The notes beneath the pieces were generated by a model. The model was not told where the DNA came from. It made no database searches and worked only from the letters and a program-made list of their open reading frames with translations. Made by a program: the position numbers and the translations under genes. A DNA stretch of 64,000 nt, from contig JAEYWK010000205.1 in NCBI GenBank assembly GCA_023431345.1, positions 102,334 through 166,333 on the forward strand. Direction: 5' to 3'. Origin of the DNA: Pseudomonadota bacterium (lineage in GTDB: Bacteria; Myxococcota_A; Polyangia; Polyangiales; Polyangiaceae). Below are positions 18,562 to 28,096 of the stretch, in pieces; position 1 is the stretch's first letter, and the number at the start of each line of letters is the position of its first letter.

Positions 18562-19527
18562 ATGCCTCCTGGCGCACGAACCTCGGCGCTCGTCCGGGGC
18601 GGGCGCGCGCTCTACGGGCTGCTTTCGGAAGCGTCGGACGAGTACAGCCGCGACCGCGGTGAGCTGATCGCCGCCGGCCTGGCCTTCTATACCCTGCTGT
18701 CCATCGCGCCGCTGGTGATCATCGCCGTCGCCATCGCCGGCAGCCTGCTCGGCCATGGCACAGCTCGCGCGGAGGCGTTCGACCTGATCGCAGAGACGAT
18801 GGGGGCCTCCGCCGCGGTCACGATCGACGGCTGGGTGAAGCAAGCGGCCGAATCGGGCGGCGTCGCCTCGGGCGTCGGCTTCTTGCTGTTGCTTTATGCC
18901 GCATCGAAGGTTGCGGCACAGCTGCGCATCGCGCTCAATCAAGTGTGGAACGTCGACGCCTTCTTGGCCGAGGGCTTCAAGGCCAGCGTCCGCGACTACG
19001 TCCAGCGCAGGCTGTTCGCGTTCGCGTTGGTGCTCGCCTCAGGGCCGGTGCTGCTGGCCGTGTTCGCTTCGCGCGCGCTGCTGTTCGGGCTGCCCGAGGT
19101 GATCTTCGGCGGAACCCGAATCGCGGGAGCGCTCGTACAAGTGAGCCAGCTCGTCTTTTCGCTGGTCGTCGTAGCCACCATTTCCGCAGTCGTCTTCAAG
19201 CTCATCCCGGACACCAAGGTAGGTTGGCGCGCTGTTTGGTGCGGGGCGAGCTTGACTTCGGTGCTGTTCAACGTGGGCAACGGGCTCGTTGGCCTCTACT
19301 TGGGACGCGCGGCGGTTGCGCAGGCTTATGGCGCGGCGGGCTCCGCCATCGTAGTGCTGCTTTGGCTCTATTTTTCGGCGCAAATGTTCCTGTTCGGCGC
19401 GGAATTTGCGCAAGCCTACGCGCGTCGCTACGGGCGAGGCCTCTCGCCGAGCGAGAAGCAAGAGCTGGCGGACGCCGCGCGTCGAGGCGCTCAGCTGAGC
19501 CGCGCGGGTGAAGCGCCGCGCGCGTGA
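18562..19527 (+). CDS. YihY/BrkB family membrane protein
   Basis: A 321-residue inner-membrane protein with six predicted helices. The family signature is clear: ELIAAGLAFYTLLSIAPLVI near the N-terminus, then LLYAASKVAAQLRIALNQVWNV, LIPDTKVGWRAVWCGA and YGAAGSAIVVLLWLYFSAQM at the end. YihY/BrkB proteins are of uncertain function and were once wrongly called RNase BN. I start at the ATG at 18562; a GTG lies one codon before. The gene is followed on the same strand by an MscS channel. Confidence 0.92.
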   Translation: MPPGARTSALVRGGRALYGLLSEASDEYSRDRGELIAAGLAFYTLLSIAPLVIIAVAIAGSLLGHGTARAEAFDLIAETMGASAAVTIDGWVKQAAESGGVASGVGFLLLLYAASKVAAQLRIALNQVWNVDAFLAEGFKASVRDYVQRRLFAFALVLASGPVLLAVFASRALLFGLPEVIFGGTRIAGALVQVSQLVFSLVVVATISAVVFKLIPDTKVGWRAVWCGASLTSVLFNVGNGLVGLYLGRAAVAQAYGAAGSAIVVLLWLYFSAQMFLFGAEFAQAYARRYGRGLSPSEKQELADAARRGAQLSRAGEAPRA

Positions 19528-19659
19528 CGAGCGCGCATGTCACGCGTTTCGGTTGGGTGGCGGGCGTGACGCGCAGAGCAGCGCCCGTGAAATGCGATCG
19601 CGCCGCGATCTGCGCGCTTGACCTTTGACAACGGCGGCCGCTTGCAGGATGACGGCTCG

Positions 19660-20760
19660 ATGAGCGAGCTCCACTCCCTCCTCGCGCGACGCGTCTTCGA
19701 TACGACGCTGCAAAGCTGGCTGATCGCGGCCGCGCTCGCGCTGAGCATCGTGATCGTTCTGTGGGTGCTGCGGCGCGTGATGTTGCAGCGCGCCCGGCGC
19801 TGGGCGGAGCGAACGCCCACGCGCTTCGACGACATCTTCCTCAGCTTGGTGGAGAGCCTGCGGCTGGTGTTCTTCATCGCCGTCGGTCTGTGGGTCGCCT
19901 CCGAATACGTGAGTCTTTCGCCCACGACGCAGCGCGCCGCCCGCACCGCCATCTCGCTGTGCGCCTTGCTTCAGGTCGGCTTGAGCCTGCAAGCGCTCAT
20001 CAGGCGGCTAGCGCGGGGCTTTGCCCCAGCCGACGCCGACGGGGCGACCCGCACCGCGGCGTCGGCCTCCGCGTTCTTGGCCAGCCTGACGATTTGGGCG
20101 CTGCTCGTCATCTCCGCGCTCTCGGTGCTGGGCTTCGAGATCAGCGCGCTCGTCGCGGGGCTCGGGGTCGGCGGCGTCGCGGCCGCGCTCGCGGTGCAGA
20201 ACATCCTCGGGGACTTGTTCGCGTCGCTCTCCATCTACTTCGATCGCCCGTTCAACCTCGGCGACTTCATCATCGTGGGCGACGAGCTGGGCACCGTCGA
20301 AAAGATCGGCCTGCGCACGACTCGCGTTCGCTCGCTGGGCGGCGAACAGATCGTGTTCGCCAACGGCGACCTGACCAAGAGCCGAGTTCGAAACTACAAG
20401 CGGATGTCCGAGCGCCGCGTGGTGTTCGGCTTCGGCGTCGAATACGGCACCAGCCTCGAGCACGTGCGACTCATCCCCGAGCTGGTCACCAGCATCATCA
20501 AAGCGCGCGAAGGCACGCGCTTCGACCGAGCCCATTTCAAGGAGTACGGCCCCTTCGGTCTGAATTTCGAGGTGGTGTTCTACGTCCTCTCGCCGGACTA
20601 CAACGTTTACATGGACCACCAGCAGGCGATAAACTTGGAGATCTTCGCCCGCTTCGCCGAGCTGGGCGTCAAGTTCGCGTTCCTCAGCCACAAAGTGCTG
20701 CTCACGGAAGCTCGCAAGTCGCCGGCCGGGCTCGAGCTCGCTCGCGGCCTGCCCGAGTGA
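19660..20760 (+). CDS. MscS-family mechanosensitive channel
   Basis: A 366-residue protein with about four N-terminal helices, the pore helix LVAGLGVGGVAAALAVQNIL, and the beta-domain entry DRPFNLGDFIIVGDELGTVE, then TTRVRSLGGEQIVFANGDL. These place it firmly in the MscS family (osmotic safety valves). The C-terminal cytosolic domain is of normal size. I start at the ATG at 19660 (MSELHSLLARR); the frame reaches a TTG at 19618 but that extension is not helpful. It differs clearly from the exported-domain MscS at 10403-12064. It converges with the kinase gene downstream. Confidence 0.93.
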   Translation: MSELHSLLARRVFDTTLQSWLIAAALALSIVIVLWVLRRVMLQRARRWAERTPTRFDDIFLSLVESLRLVFFIAVGLWVASEYVSLSPTTQRAARTAISLCALLQVGLSLQALIRRLARGFAPADADGATRTAASASAFLASLTIWALLVISALSVLGFEISALVAGLGVGGVAAALAVQNILGDLFASLSIYFDRPFNLGDFIIVGDELGTVEKIGLRTTRVRSLGGEQIVFANGDLTKSRVRNYKRMSERRVVFGFGVEYGTSLEHVRLIPELVTSIIKAREGTRFDRAHFKEYGPFGLNFEVVFYVLSPDYNVYMDHQQAINLEIFARFAELGVKFAFLSHKVLLTEARKSPAGLELARGLPE

Positions 20761-20778
20761 GGGCGCGGCCCCGCCCGG

Positions 20779-22392
20779 CTACACCACGCGGGTCACGGTG
20801 CGGCCCGGGCGCGGGCCAGCGTCGGTGGACCGCTCGGCTGTCGAGCGCGCGGAGCGAAGCTGCTGTCGGTTCGCGGCCCACCACGCCGACGCTCGGTCGT
20901 TCGTCCACTCTGGGGCGCAGGTGCAGGCTCGCAGCCGCTCTCGGAGCAGGCGCGCGGAGGCGGGGCGAGCTTCCGGTCGCTTGGCGAGGCAGTCGAGGAT
21001 GAGCGCCTCCAGATCCGCGGCGACGGGGGCGCGAAGCCGCACCGAAGGCGGCTCGGGCGGCGAGTGCAGGTGGTGCGCGCAGACTTCGACCACTGACATG
21101 CCGCTGAAGACGTGGGTACCGGTGAGCAGCCAATAGCCGAGCGCGCCGAGCGCGTAGATGTCGGTGCGGCCGTCGACCGTCTCCGGCGCGATGATGGCTT
21201 CGGGAGCCATGTACAGCGGGGTGCCGGTGATCGCGTCGGCCTTGGTGAGCGTCGGGTCGAGCAAGGCTGCGTCGCCCTGCTTGGCGCCCAGATCTTTCAC
21301 GAGGCCGAAGTCGACCACCTTCACCAAGTCCGCGATGCCGCCGCGATCGACGACCATGATGTTGGCGGGCTTGATGTCACGATGGATCAGGCCCACCGCG
21401 TGCGCCTCCGCCAAGGAAGCCGCCGCCTGCTCGAGTAGGTAGACGACGCGCGACTCCGGTTGCGGTCCGAAGGTCTCGACCATCTCGTCGAGGGAGGCGC
21501 CTTCGAGCAGCTCCATGGCGTAGTAGAAGACGCCTTCCGTCGTGCGGCCGTAGTCGAAGACGGTGACGGTATTGGGATGAGTGAGCGCGGCCGTGCGGCG
21601 CACCTCACGCTCGAAGCGCGCCAGCGCGGCCTCGCCCGCGCGATCGGCCTGCAGCAGCTTGATCGCGGTAGGCCGGCGCAGCATCGCGTGCGACGCGCGG
21701 TAGACCACGCCCATGCCGCCTTCCCCGAGCTTCTCCTCGAGGGCGTATTGACCCAGCTTGCGCGCCGCGCTGATGCTGCGCCGGAGGCCATAGATCGTGT
21801 GCGAAAAGCCCACCGCGATCCCGACCACGACCGACCACAGGCAGGCGGAGACGAAGGTGGCCAGGTAGGCCATGTCGCCCTTGCTGCCCTTGCGCCAGAT
21901 GGCCGCGGGCGGATCGTGCAGCGCCGGATCCCACTGGCGAAAGGCCAAGAAGATGCTGCTGAGGAGGGGGATCGTCATCAACGCCGCGACGATCAACGTG
22001 TGACGAGCGGTGGAGGGGACGTAGACGGCATAGACGAGCAGGACGTACGTCAACGTGCTGCGCACGATCATGTCCGGTGATTCGGTCAGCCCCATGACCA
22101 GCGCCAGGCTCGAGAGCGACGCGGTGCCGATGAGCAAGCTCGTGAGCTCTACGGCGCGCACGAAGCGCGGCGATCTCGGCGCGCCACGCAGCAGCAGCCA
22201 CAGCGCCGCGAACGCCGCCGTCGCCGCCAGCAGCGGCAGGCTATTCAGGTTGACGGAGAAGCGACCCAGCCACACCGAAATGCAGGCGTTGAGCGCGACG
22301 TAACCGAGCGTGACGCCGGCGATTACGCGACCGAACTTCGACAAGCGGAGCTGCTTCAACTCGGCGTCGACTGAGGCACTCGAGGTGTCCAC
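20779..22392 (-). CDS. Membrane Ser/Thr protein kinase with N-terminal TM domain
   Basis: A 537-residue protein. Six hydrophobic helices occupy about residues 20-220 and form an unusual N-terminal membrane module. The Hanks-type kinase domain follows (about 230-490): the P-loop LGEGGMGVVYRA, lysine in TAIKLLQ, catalytic LIHRDIKPANIMV, the DFG motif VVDFGLVKDL, and the GTPLYMAPE segment. The tail is basic and Ala/Arg-rich. It phosphorylates Ser/Thr on partner proteins, probably in response to a membrane signal; targets are unknown. I start at a GTG at 22392 because the longer frame begins with TTG inside the divergent gene. Such kinases are abundant in myxobacteria, where they usually carry the membrane helix after, not before, the kinase. 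Confidence 0.92.
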   Translation of the reverse strand: MDTSSASVDAELKQLRLSKFGRVIAGVTLGYVALNACISVWLGRFSVNLNSLPLLAATAAFAALWLLLRGAPRSPRFVRAVELTSLLIGTASLSSLALVMGLTESPDMIVRSTLTYVLLVYAVYVPSTARHTLIVAALMTIPLLSSIFLAFRQWDPALHDPPAAIWRKGSKGDMAYLATFVSACLWSVVVGIAVGFSHTIYGLRRSISAARKLGQYALEEKLGEGGMGVVYRASHAMLRRPTAIKLLQADRAGEAALARFEREVRRTAALTHPNTVTVFDYGRTTEGVFYYAMELLEGASLDEMVETFGPQPESRVVYLLEQAAASLAEAHAVGLIHRDIKPANIMVVDRGGIADLVKVVDFGLVKDLGAKQGDAALLDPTLTKADAITGTPLYMAPEAIIAPETVDGRTDIYALGALGYWLLTGTHVFSGMSVVEVCAHHLHSPPEPPSVRLRAPVAADLEALILDCLAKRPEARPASARLLRERLRACTCAPEWTNDRASAWWAANRQQLRSARSTAERSTDAGPRPGRTVTRVV

Positions 22393-22511
22393 GCGGCCGA
22401 TATAGCAGATCAGCCGATCTGGCAGCGGCTGGCGGCCCTCAGTAAATCCGAGGGCAGACCCTCCGAAACCACGATTGGATCTAGCTGGTGCTCCGGCTGC
22501 AGATTGCAGCC

Positions 22512-23018
22512 ATGGCAAGTGAAATCGAGCTCGTGTTTCGCGGCGTTTTCATCGGGGCGGGCGCCACTCTGCTCATCGACCTCTGGGCCGCGCTGCTTCG
22601 ACGCTGGGGGGTGCCCTCGCTCAACCTCGCGCTGCTCGGTCGCTGGATCGGGCATCTCCCGGAGGGCCGCTTCGTTCACGATAGCATCGCGCGCGCCGAG
22701 CCGGTGCGACGAGAGTCGGTGATCGGCTGGCTCGCGCACTACGCGATCGGGGTCGGCTTCGCTGGCCTCCTTCTTACCCTCTTCGGCCTCGACTGGGCTC
22801 GGGCGCCGACCTTGGGCCCGGCGCTGCTCGTCGGCATCGGCACGCTCCCCGCGCCTCTTTTCGTGCTCCAGCCCGCGCTGGGCGCCGGCATCGCGTCGTC
22901 CAAGACACCGAGGCCGGTCTTCAACACCTTCAAGAGCCTCACGACCCACACCGTGTTCGGTCTCGGCCTTTATTTGGCCGCGCTGCTCGCGGCGCGGCTG
23001 CTGCCCGCGTTCGGCTGA
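22512..23018 (+). CDS. DUF2938 family membrane protein
   Basis: A 168-residue membrane protein with four predicted helices, starting at the ATG at 22512. The family pattern is visible: GVFIGAGATLLIDLWAALLR, LNLALLGRWIGHLPEGRFVH, then HYAIGVGFAGLLL and PALGAGIASSKTPRPVFNTF. DUF2938 proteins have no known function. The gene is divergent from the Ser/Thr kinase, with about 120 bp between start codons, and converges with the LysR gene. Confidence 0.85.
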   Translation: MASEIELVFRGVFIGAGATLLIDLWAALLRRWGVPSLNLALLGRWIGHLPEGRFVHDSIARAEPVRRESVIGWLAHYAIGVGFAGLLLTLFGLDWARAPTLGPALLVGIGTLPAPLFVLQPALGAGIASSKTPRPVFNTFKSLTTHTVFGLGLYLAALLAARLLPAFG

Positions 23019-23065
23019 CGACTTGCGGCTCGCTCGCTAGCCCCGAGGCGCCCGCCGTCGGTCGC

Positions 23066-23947
23066 TCAGGGGCTCGAGCGCGCCCGCACGATCGCGGCCG
23101 CCGCTTCCAGGAGCGGGTCGCTCTGGCGGCTCGCCAAGTGCGCGAAGTAGGTGCGAACCACGGTGTCTGCCTCGAACAGCAGCTCCACTTCGCCGCGCGC
23201 TTCGGCTTCCTTCGCCGTGCTCTGGTGGAGCAAGCCCACCCCGATGCCGCCCGTGATCAAGGTGCGCGTCAGGTCTTGGCGATCGACGCTGATGATCCGC
23301 TTCGGTCGGAAGCGCTTCGACTTGAACAGCGCTTCTGCCGTTTGCCCGCAGCACGCGCTGGCGGCCGGGTAAATCCACGGCAAGTCCGCGAGGTATTCCC
23401 AATCGGTTCGCCGAGAGGGGGACACGCTGCCGCTGGCGGCGACGAGCAAGACCTTGAATCGAGAAACCTCGACGGCGTTCAAGTCCGGGTCGGGGTCTTG
23501 GGGATGATTGTAGAAGCCGCCGTCGAGGCCGCCGCTGCGAATGCCGGCCAGGATCTCCTGCGAGGTGCCGTGCTTGAGCGCGATCTCGACCCCCGGCTGC
23601 CGCTCCGACATCACGGTGAGCAGCTTCCCGATGACCTCGTGGTTCGAGTTGCTCCCCGCGCCGAGTCGCAGCCGGCCGGTCAGCTCCGCCGGGCTGCGCG
23701 TGGCCTCCGCCATCAGCTCTCGATGCGCGGCGAGGGTCTGCTCCGCCTTGAGCAGCAGCCGCTGGCCGTCGGCGGTCAAGCTCATGCCGCGAGGCGTGCG
23801 CTGGAAGAGGCTGATCCCCAGGCTGTCTTCGATCGTCTTGATGTGCGCGCTCACGGCGGGCTGGCTCAGGTGCAGGATGCTCGACGCTCGCGTCACGCTG
23901 CCTTCACGCGCGACGACCACGAAGGTGTTCAGCTGATAGATGTCCAA
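23066..23947 (-). CDS. LysR-family transcriptional regulator
   Basis: A 293-residue regulator. The N-terminal winged HTH spans residues 1-60 (QLNTFVVVAREGSVTRASSI, LSQPAVSAHIKTIED), followed by the linker helix and a periplasmic-binding-protein-like effector domain. A Cys pair in ASACCGQT near residue 209 could sense redox or metal. It is divergent from nhaA, with about 200 bp between the starts. This placement predicts control of nhaA and the DUF389 gene, as with NhaR of E. coli, but it is not clearly an NhaR orthologue. The ligand is unknown. Confidence 0.92.
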   Translation of the reverse strand: MDIYQLNTFVVVAREGSVTRASSILHLSQPAVSAHIKTIEDSLGISLFQRTPRGMSLTADGQRLLLKAEQTLAAHRELMAEATRSPAELTGRLRLGAGSNSNHEVIGKLLTVMSERQPGVEIALKHGTSQEILAGIRSGGLDGGFYNHPQDPDPDLNAVEVSRFKVLLVAASGSVSPSRRTDWEYLADLPWIYPAASACCGQTAEALFKSKRFRPKRIISVDRQDLTRTLITGGIGVGLLHQSTAKEAEARGEVELLFEADTVVRTYFAHLASRQSDPLLEAAAAIVRARSSP

Positions 23948-24145
23948 GGATTTTCAGCTTCGAGTAGCGCCAGGCCGAGCGGCATCTTACTGCGTCGTGA
24001 GCGCGCGGGAAGGCGTCGTCCTTTTCGGCGGCCACGCGGCGATTTCGTGGTAGTGCTCCGGCAGATCAAGGGTGCAGCGCTTCCCGGCTGCAGGAACGAG
24101 AAGGTCGGGCCGCCCTCTCATCGGCAAACGCCAGTCGCCTGCACC

Positions 24146-25564
24146 ATGTCCAGACCTTCGACCCCTCCCAACCCGCTCGAGGCCTCCCCTCCGGAAGCCT
24201 ACCCCCCGCTGTTTCACTTTGCCCGCATGGCCGGGCGACCCCTCGAGCGCTTCCTCCACATCGAGGCGGCCAGCGGAGTGATCCTGCTGCTCTCCGCCGC
24301 CTTGGCGCTGGTTTGGGCGAACTCACCCTGGGCCGCGAGCTACCAGCACCTCTGGCACACGCCTCTGGGCTTGCGCGTCGGGAGCTTCGTCTTCGAGCGT
24401 TCGCTCGAGTGGGTCGTCAACGACGGCTTGATGGCGATCTTCTTCTTCCTGGTGGGGCTCGAGATCCGCCGAGAAGTCTACTGCGGTGAGCTCTCGGAGT
24501 GGCGCCGCGCGGCTTTGCCTGCTGCGGCCGCGCTCGGAGGAATGCTCGCGCCGGCCGGCATCTACCTCGCGCTGGCGAGCTCCCCCGAGACGCGCTCGGG
24601 GTGGGGGGTTCCGATGGCCACCGACATCGCGTTCGCGGTGGGCATTCTGACCTTGCTCGGCAAGCGCGTCCCCCCCGCGCTGCGGGTGCTGCTCCTGGCG
24701 CTCGCCGTCATCGATGATCTCGGCGCCATCATCGTCATTGCGCTGTTCTATTCGGGCGGAGTCGACCTCTCGGGCCTGCTCGTCGCGGCCGGCGGGCTGC
24801 TGGGAGTCGGGCTCATGCAGCGGCTCGGCATTCGCTCCAAGCTCGCCTACGTCGCGCCCGCGCTCGTCGCCTGGGCCGGCGTTTATTCGGCGGGCGTTCA
24901 CCCCACCATCGCGGGAGTCGTCGTCGGCTTGATGACGCCCGTCCGCGCCTGGCTGGGCGCGGGAGGCTTCGTCGACGGCGTGCGCCGGGAGATCAGTCAG
25001 CTCGAACGCACCTCTCCCAGCGCGCTGTCGCCGCAAGCCTTGGCCGGAACGCTCAAGCACATCGGCGTCGCGCGGCGCGAGGCGCTGTCGCCGGCGGAGA
25101 GCCTGATTCAGTCACTGCACCCCTGGGTGGCGTTCGGCATCATGCCGATCTTCGCGCTCGCAAACTCCGGCGTCTCCCTGGAAGGCGCGGCGTTCGACGC
25201 CACGTCCTGGCGAGTCGCCGTCAGCGTCGCGCTCGGCTTGATCGTGGGCAAGCCGCTCGGCGTGCTGTTGGCCTGCTTCCTCGCGGTACGCTTGGGCCTC
25301 AGCCGCTTGCCCACCGGGGTGACGGCGCGTCAGCTCGTCGTGGTCGGCGTCGTCGCGGGCGTTGGCTTCACGATGGCGCTCTTCATTGCGCAGCTGGCCT
25401 TTCCCGAGCCGCGCCTGCTGTCGGCGGCGAAGGTTGGCATCTTGCTCGCGAGCGGGGTGGCAGGTGTCATCGCGTTCGTCATGGGTCGCGTGCTCTTGCC
25501 TCCGAGTGTGAGCGCTGACGCTGCGCGTACGGCCGACGAGGCGGAGGCGTCGACCGAGCTGTAA
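24146..25564 (+). CDS. nhaA: Na+/H+ antiporter NhaA
   Basis: A 472-residue inner-membrane antiporter exchanging Na+ (or Li+) for H+, important for pH and salt tolerance. Family hallmarks: FFFLVGLEIRREVYCGELS, PMATDIAFAVGILTLLG (the Asp equivalent to D133) and ALAVIDDLGAIIVIALFYSG, holding the essential Asp pair equivalent to D163-D164 of E. coli NhaA. Late helices end in GFTMALFIAQLAF. The ATG at 24146 is chosen because the protein begins to match just after it; the in-frame extension upstream overlaps the LysR gene. The C-terminus carries an acidic tail. It is probably in an operon with the DUF389 gene 19 bp downstream. Confidence 0.96.
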   Translation: MSRPSTPPNPLEASPPEAYPPLFHFARMAGRPLERFLHIEAASGVILLLSAALALVWANSPWAASYQHLWHTPLGLRVGSFVFERSLEWVVNDGLMAIFFFLVGLEIRREVYCGELSEWRRAALPAAAALGGMLAPAGIYLALASSPETRSGWGVPMATDIAFAVGILTLLGKRVPPALRVLLLALAVIDDLGAIIVIALFYSGGVDLSGLLVAAGGLLGVGLMQRLGIRSKLAYVAPALVAWAGVYSAGVHPTIAGVVVGLMTPVRAWLGAGGFVDGVRREISQLERTSPSALSPQALAGTLKHIGVARREALSPAESLIQSLHPWVAFGIMPIFALANSGVSLEGAAFDATSWRVAVSVALGLIVGKPLGVLLACFLAVRLGLSRLPTGVTARQLVVVGVVAGVGFTMALFIAQLAFPEPRLLSAAKVGILLASGVAGVIAFVMGRVLLPPSVSADAARTADEAEASTEL

Positions 25565-25583
25565 GCTGACGGAGGTCCCGCTT

Positions 25584-27305
25584 TTGACGAACCCTGCTCG
25601 GCAAGGTCATGGGCTGCGCGGGCTGCAAGACGGCTTGCTGCGGCTGCTCGGCAATCACGTCGGCGCCCGAGCCGAGATCGTGCAACGCATGCTGCAGAGG
25701 GACGCCAACGAGGCCGTCTCCTACTGGCTGCAGCTGTGCGTATCGGTCGGCATCGCGACGTTGGGCCTGGTGGTCGGGAGCACGGCCGTCGTTATCGGCG
25801 CGATGCTGATAGCGCCGCTGATGGGTCCCATCGTGGCCCTTGCCATGGGGCTCGCCACTGGCTCTCCCTTCCTCGTTCTACGCTCGGCAGGTCGGATCTT
25901 GTTGAGCGTGATGTTGGCGCTCGGGGGCGCGGCGCTGATCACGGTGCTGCTGCCATTCCACGAGCTGAACGCCGAGATTTCGGCCCGCACCACGCCCACC
26001 GTGCTCGATCTCCTGACAGCCGCCTTTTGCGCGCTGGCAGGCGTCTATGCCTCGCTGCGCTCCGGGTCGGACACGGCCACCACGGCAGCGGGCACGTCCA
26101 TCGGCATCTCTCTGGTTCCGCCGCTGTGCGCGAGCGGCTACGGCCTGGGCACGCTGGCCTGGCCGGTGGCGGGCGGCGCGGCGCTCTTGTTCTTGACGAA
26201 CTTGGTGGCGATCGTGGCTGTGGGCACGGTGGCGTTTCTCGCCGCCGGCTTCAATGGCGTCAACGTCGTGCACCTCGAGCGGGACGTGCTCGCCACCGGG
26301 AAGGACGCACCGCTCGCGCGTTGGCTCGCTTCGCGCCTGTCACGGGTGTTCGAGTCGCGGCTGGGTCCGGCGCTGCGCGTGTTCATGCCGTTCTTGCTCT
26401 TGGCCGCGGTATACGTGCCGCTGCGACGGGCGCTGGATGAGGTGGCGTGGGAGGTTCGAGCCCGGAGCGCCGTGCGCGAAGCGCTGGCACAAGAAACGCT
26501 CCGCGTGGTGGAGAGCCGATCGCAGATCGCTCGACACAGCGTGGAGCTGGTCGTGGTCGTGCTCGGGAAGGCAAAAGACGCCGAAGCGACGCGTCGCCGG
26601 CTCAGCCAGCGCGTCGAGAAAGCCTCAGGCATCAAACCAAGCATCGAGGTGCTCGCCGTGCCCGACGCCAACGCTTTTGCTGGTCTGGAGTCGACGCTGC
26701 TGACCCCGCGCGCAGCCGCTGCGGCGGTGCAGGCCCCTGCGCTCGCTGTAGAAGCGCTGAAGACGACGGAGCGCGTGAAAGCGGCCTTGAACGAGGTTTG
26801 GCCGAGCGGCGAAGCGGGAGACGTGCTCAGCGTGATGCTCGCGCACGGAGAACGAGACGCGCTTGTGCTTCGCGTCGTGCACTGGGGCAAGCCGCTCGCA
26901 GGCTCCGCTCGCGAAACATTGGAAAAATCGCTGAGCACTACGCTCGAAGGTCCGGTATCGCTCGAAAGCGTCGGCATCACGTCGGAGCCGATCACACGCG
27001 AGGCTGGAGATCTCGCTTTCATGGCGGAAGTGGCCTCGGTCGCGCGCGTAGCTCGCTCAGTTCCCGCCGTTGGAGTTTGCCTCGCTCGGCCCGATGTCGG
27101 CGAAGCCAAGCCTCCGCTCGACGCGGACGACAAGCGCCTGGCGAGCGCCATCGACGCCCTCCTTCGCAGCCAGCCGGGGCTCACGACCTTGTTCGGCAGT
27201 AGCTTCGAGCTACGACTGACGCGTGGTGCCTGCGCCCCTGCGCCCGAAACGCCCGGCGGGAGCGGGGAAGACGTGGCACGGCCGGTGCCGAGCGCTACGC
27301 GCTAG
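25584..27305 (+). CDS. DUF389 family membrane protein with extended C-terminus
   Basis: A 573-residue protein that starts with TTG; a strong GGAGGT ribosome site 7 nt upstream supports this start. Residues 45-240 form the DUF389 membrane domain: VSVGIATLGLVVGSTAVVIG, GAMLIAPLMGPIVALAMGLA, and GSDTATTAAGTSIGISLVPP. The C-terminal half (about 270-573) is soluble, with a helix pair near residue 290 and repeated alpha/beta segments resembling secretin- or BON-like units, but I cannot assign them. The family function is unknown. Adjacency to nhaA suggests a shared ion-stress role (inference). Confidence 0.88.
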   Translation: MTNPARQGHGLRGLQDGLLRLLGNHVGARAEIVQRMLQRDANEAVSYWLQLCVSVGIATLGLVVGSTAVVIGAMLIAPLMGPIVALAMGLATGSPFLVLRSAGRILLSVMLALGGAALITVLLPFHELNAEISARTTPTVLDLLTAAFCALAGVYASLRSGSDTATTAAGTSIGISLVPPLCASGYGLGTLAWPVAGGAALLFLTNLVAIVAVGTVAFLAAGFNGVNVVHLERDVLATGKDAPLARWLASRLSRVFESRLGPALRVFMPFLLLAAVYVPLRRALDEVAWEVRARSAVREALAQETLRVVESRSQIARHSVELVVVVLGKAKDAEATRRRLSQRVEKASGIKPSIEVLAVPDANAFAGLESTLLTPRAAAAAVQAPALAVEALKTTERVKAALNEVWPSGEAGDVLSVMLAHGERDALVLRVVHWGKPLAGSARETLEKSLSTTLEGPVSLESVGITSEPITREAGDLAFMAEVASVARVARSVPAVGVCLARPDVGEAKPPLDADDKRLASAIDALLRSQPGLTTLFGSSFELRLTRGACAPAPETPGGSGEDVARPVPSATR

Positions 27306-27517
27306 AATGGGCGTCAGCGCCCGAACGACGAAGCGCGGCGGAGGTTCGAGTCGTCGCGCCGGGACTGTGCCAGAAGTAGCCAATCGCGGGCGATAGCGTG
27401 AAGGTGACGCCCTCGCCGCGAGCCGTGTAAATCGCCGAAACTCCAGCTCAACGCAGGGCGGGCTCGCGACGTTGCGGCCTGAACACGCCGAGCACGTAAC
27501 TTGCTTGGAGCGCGCGC

Positions 27518-27844
27518 ATGCACGACCAGCACGGACCCTGTCTGCAGGCCTGCAACGACTGCGCAGCCGCGTGCGATCATTGTGCGATCAGCTGCTTGAA
27601 CGAGCCCGAGCCACGAGCTTTCAAGAGCTGCGCGAAGGCGACACTCGACTGCGCCGCCGTCTGCCGGTTGGTCGCCGAGCTCATCGCGCGAGATAGCCGC
27701 TTCACTCGCGAGATGTACCTGGTCTGCGCGCACGTCTGCGACGCGACCGCGGCCGAGTGCGAAAAGCACTCCGTCGACCACTGCCAAGTATCCGCGGAAA
27801 TTTGCCGAGCGTGCGCCGACGAGTGCCGGCGCATGGCCGGCTGA
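27518..27844 (+). CDS. Cys-rich four-helix-bundle copper-binding protein (DUF326/Csp-like)
   Basis: A 108-residue protein with 16 cysteines in repeating CxxxC/CxxC patterns (CLQACNDCAAAC, CRACADEC), plus His residues at the N-terminus and in DHCQV. This is the DUF326 / copper storage protein (Csp) design, in which cysteines line the core of a four-helix bundle and hold many Cu(I) ions. No signal peptide is seen, so a cytosolic Csp3-like form is likely. The start is the ATG at 27518. No metal-exporter gene lies next to it. Confidence 0.92.
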   Translation: MHDQHGPCLQACNDCAAACDHCAISCLNEPEPRAFKSCAKATLDCAAVCRLVAELIARDSRFTREMYLVCAHVCDATAAECEKHSVDHCQVSAEICRACADECRRMAG

Positions 27845-28096
27845 CCTGCAGCCCGAGCCGGTGAAGGAGCCAATTCCCGGGCTTTGCATCTTTTTGTCAC
27901 ATGCATCGAAACGTCGCGCCATAATGGGCGATCGAGTCGCCCCCACCGTCGAGTGGGAGCGACGACGAGCCGTGCCGAGTCGGACTCGACGAGGCTAGCT
28001 CCGCCGTGTGTCACTACGGTGCACGCGGAGCGCGAAGAGCTCGAGGCGTCGCCGCCGCTGGTGCCATCGGTACCAGCCTTCTAGGGAATTTTCAGC

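Noticed and set aside
16195..18942. An 899-residue minus-strand frame opposite the GGDEF-EAL gene
   Set aside because: It is the antisense shadow of a well-supported gene; long reverse frames are usual at this GC content.
24146..25564. An 808-residue fusion with an N-terminal region from 23138
   Set aside because: The first 336 residues are the antisense shadow of the LysR gene and Arg/Ala-rich; NhaA homology begins at 24146.
27274..27289. TGGCACG-N4-GTGC, a sigma-54-like match
   Set aside because: It lies inside the end of the DUF389 gene, is itself palindromic, and is more than 200 bp from the next start.
27306..27517. Minus-strand fragment reading GVSAIYTARGEGVTFTLS as a gene remnant
   Set aside because: It is bounded by a stop at once upstream and has no start; chance cannot be excluded.
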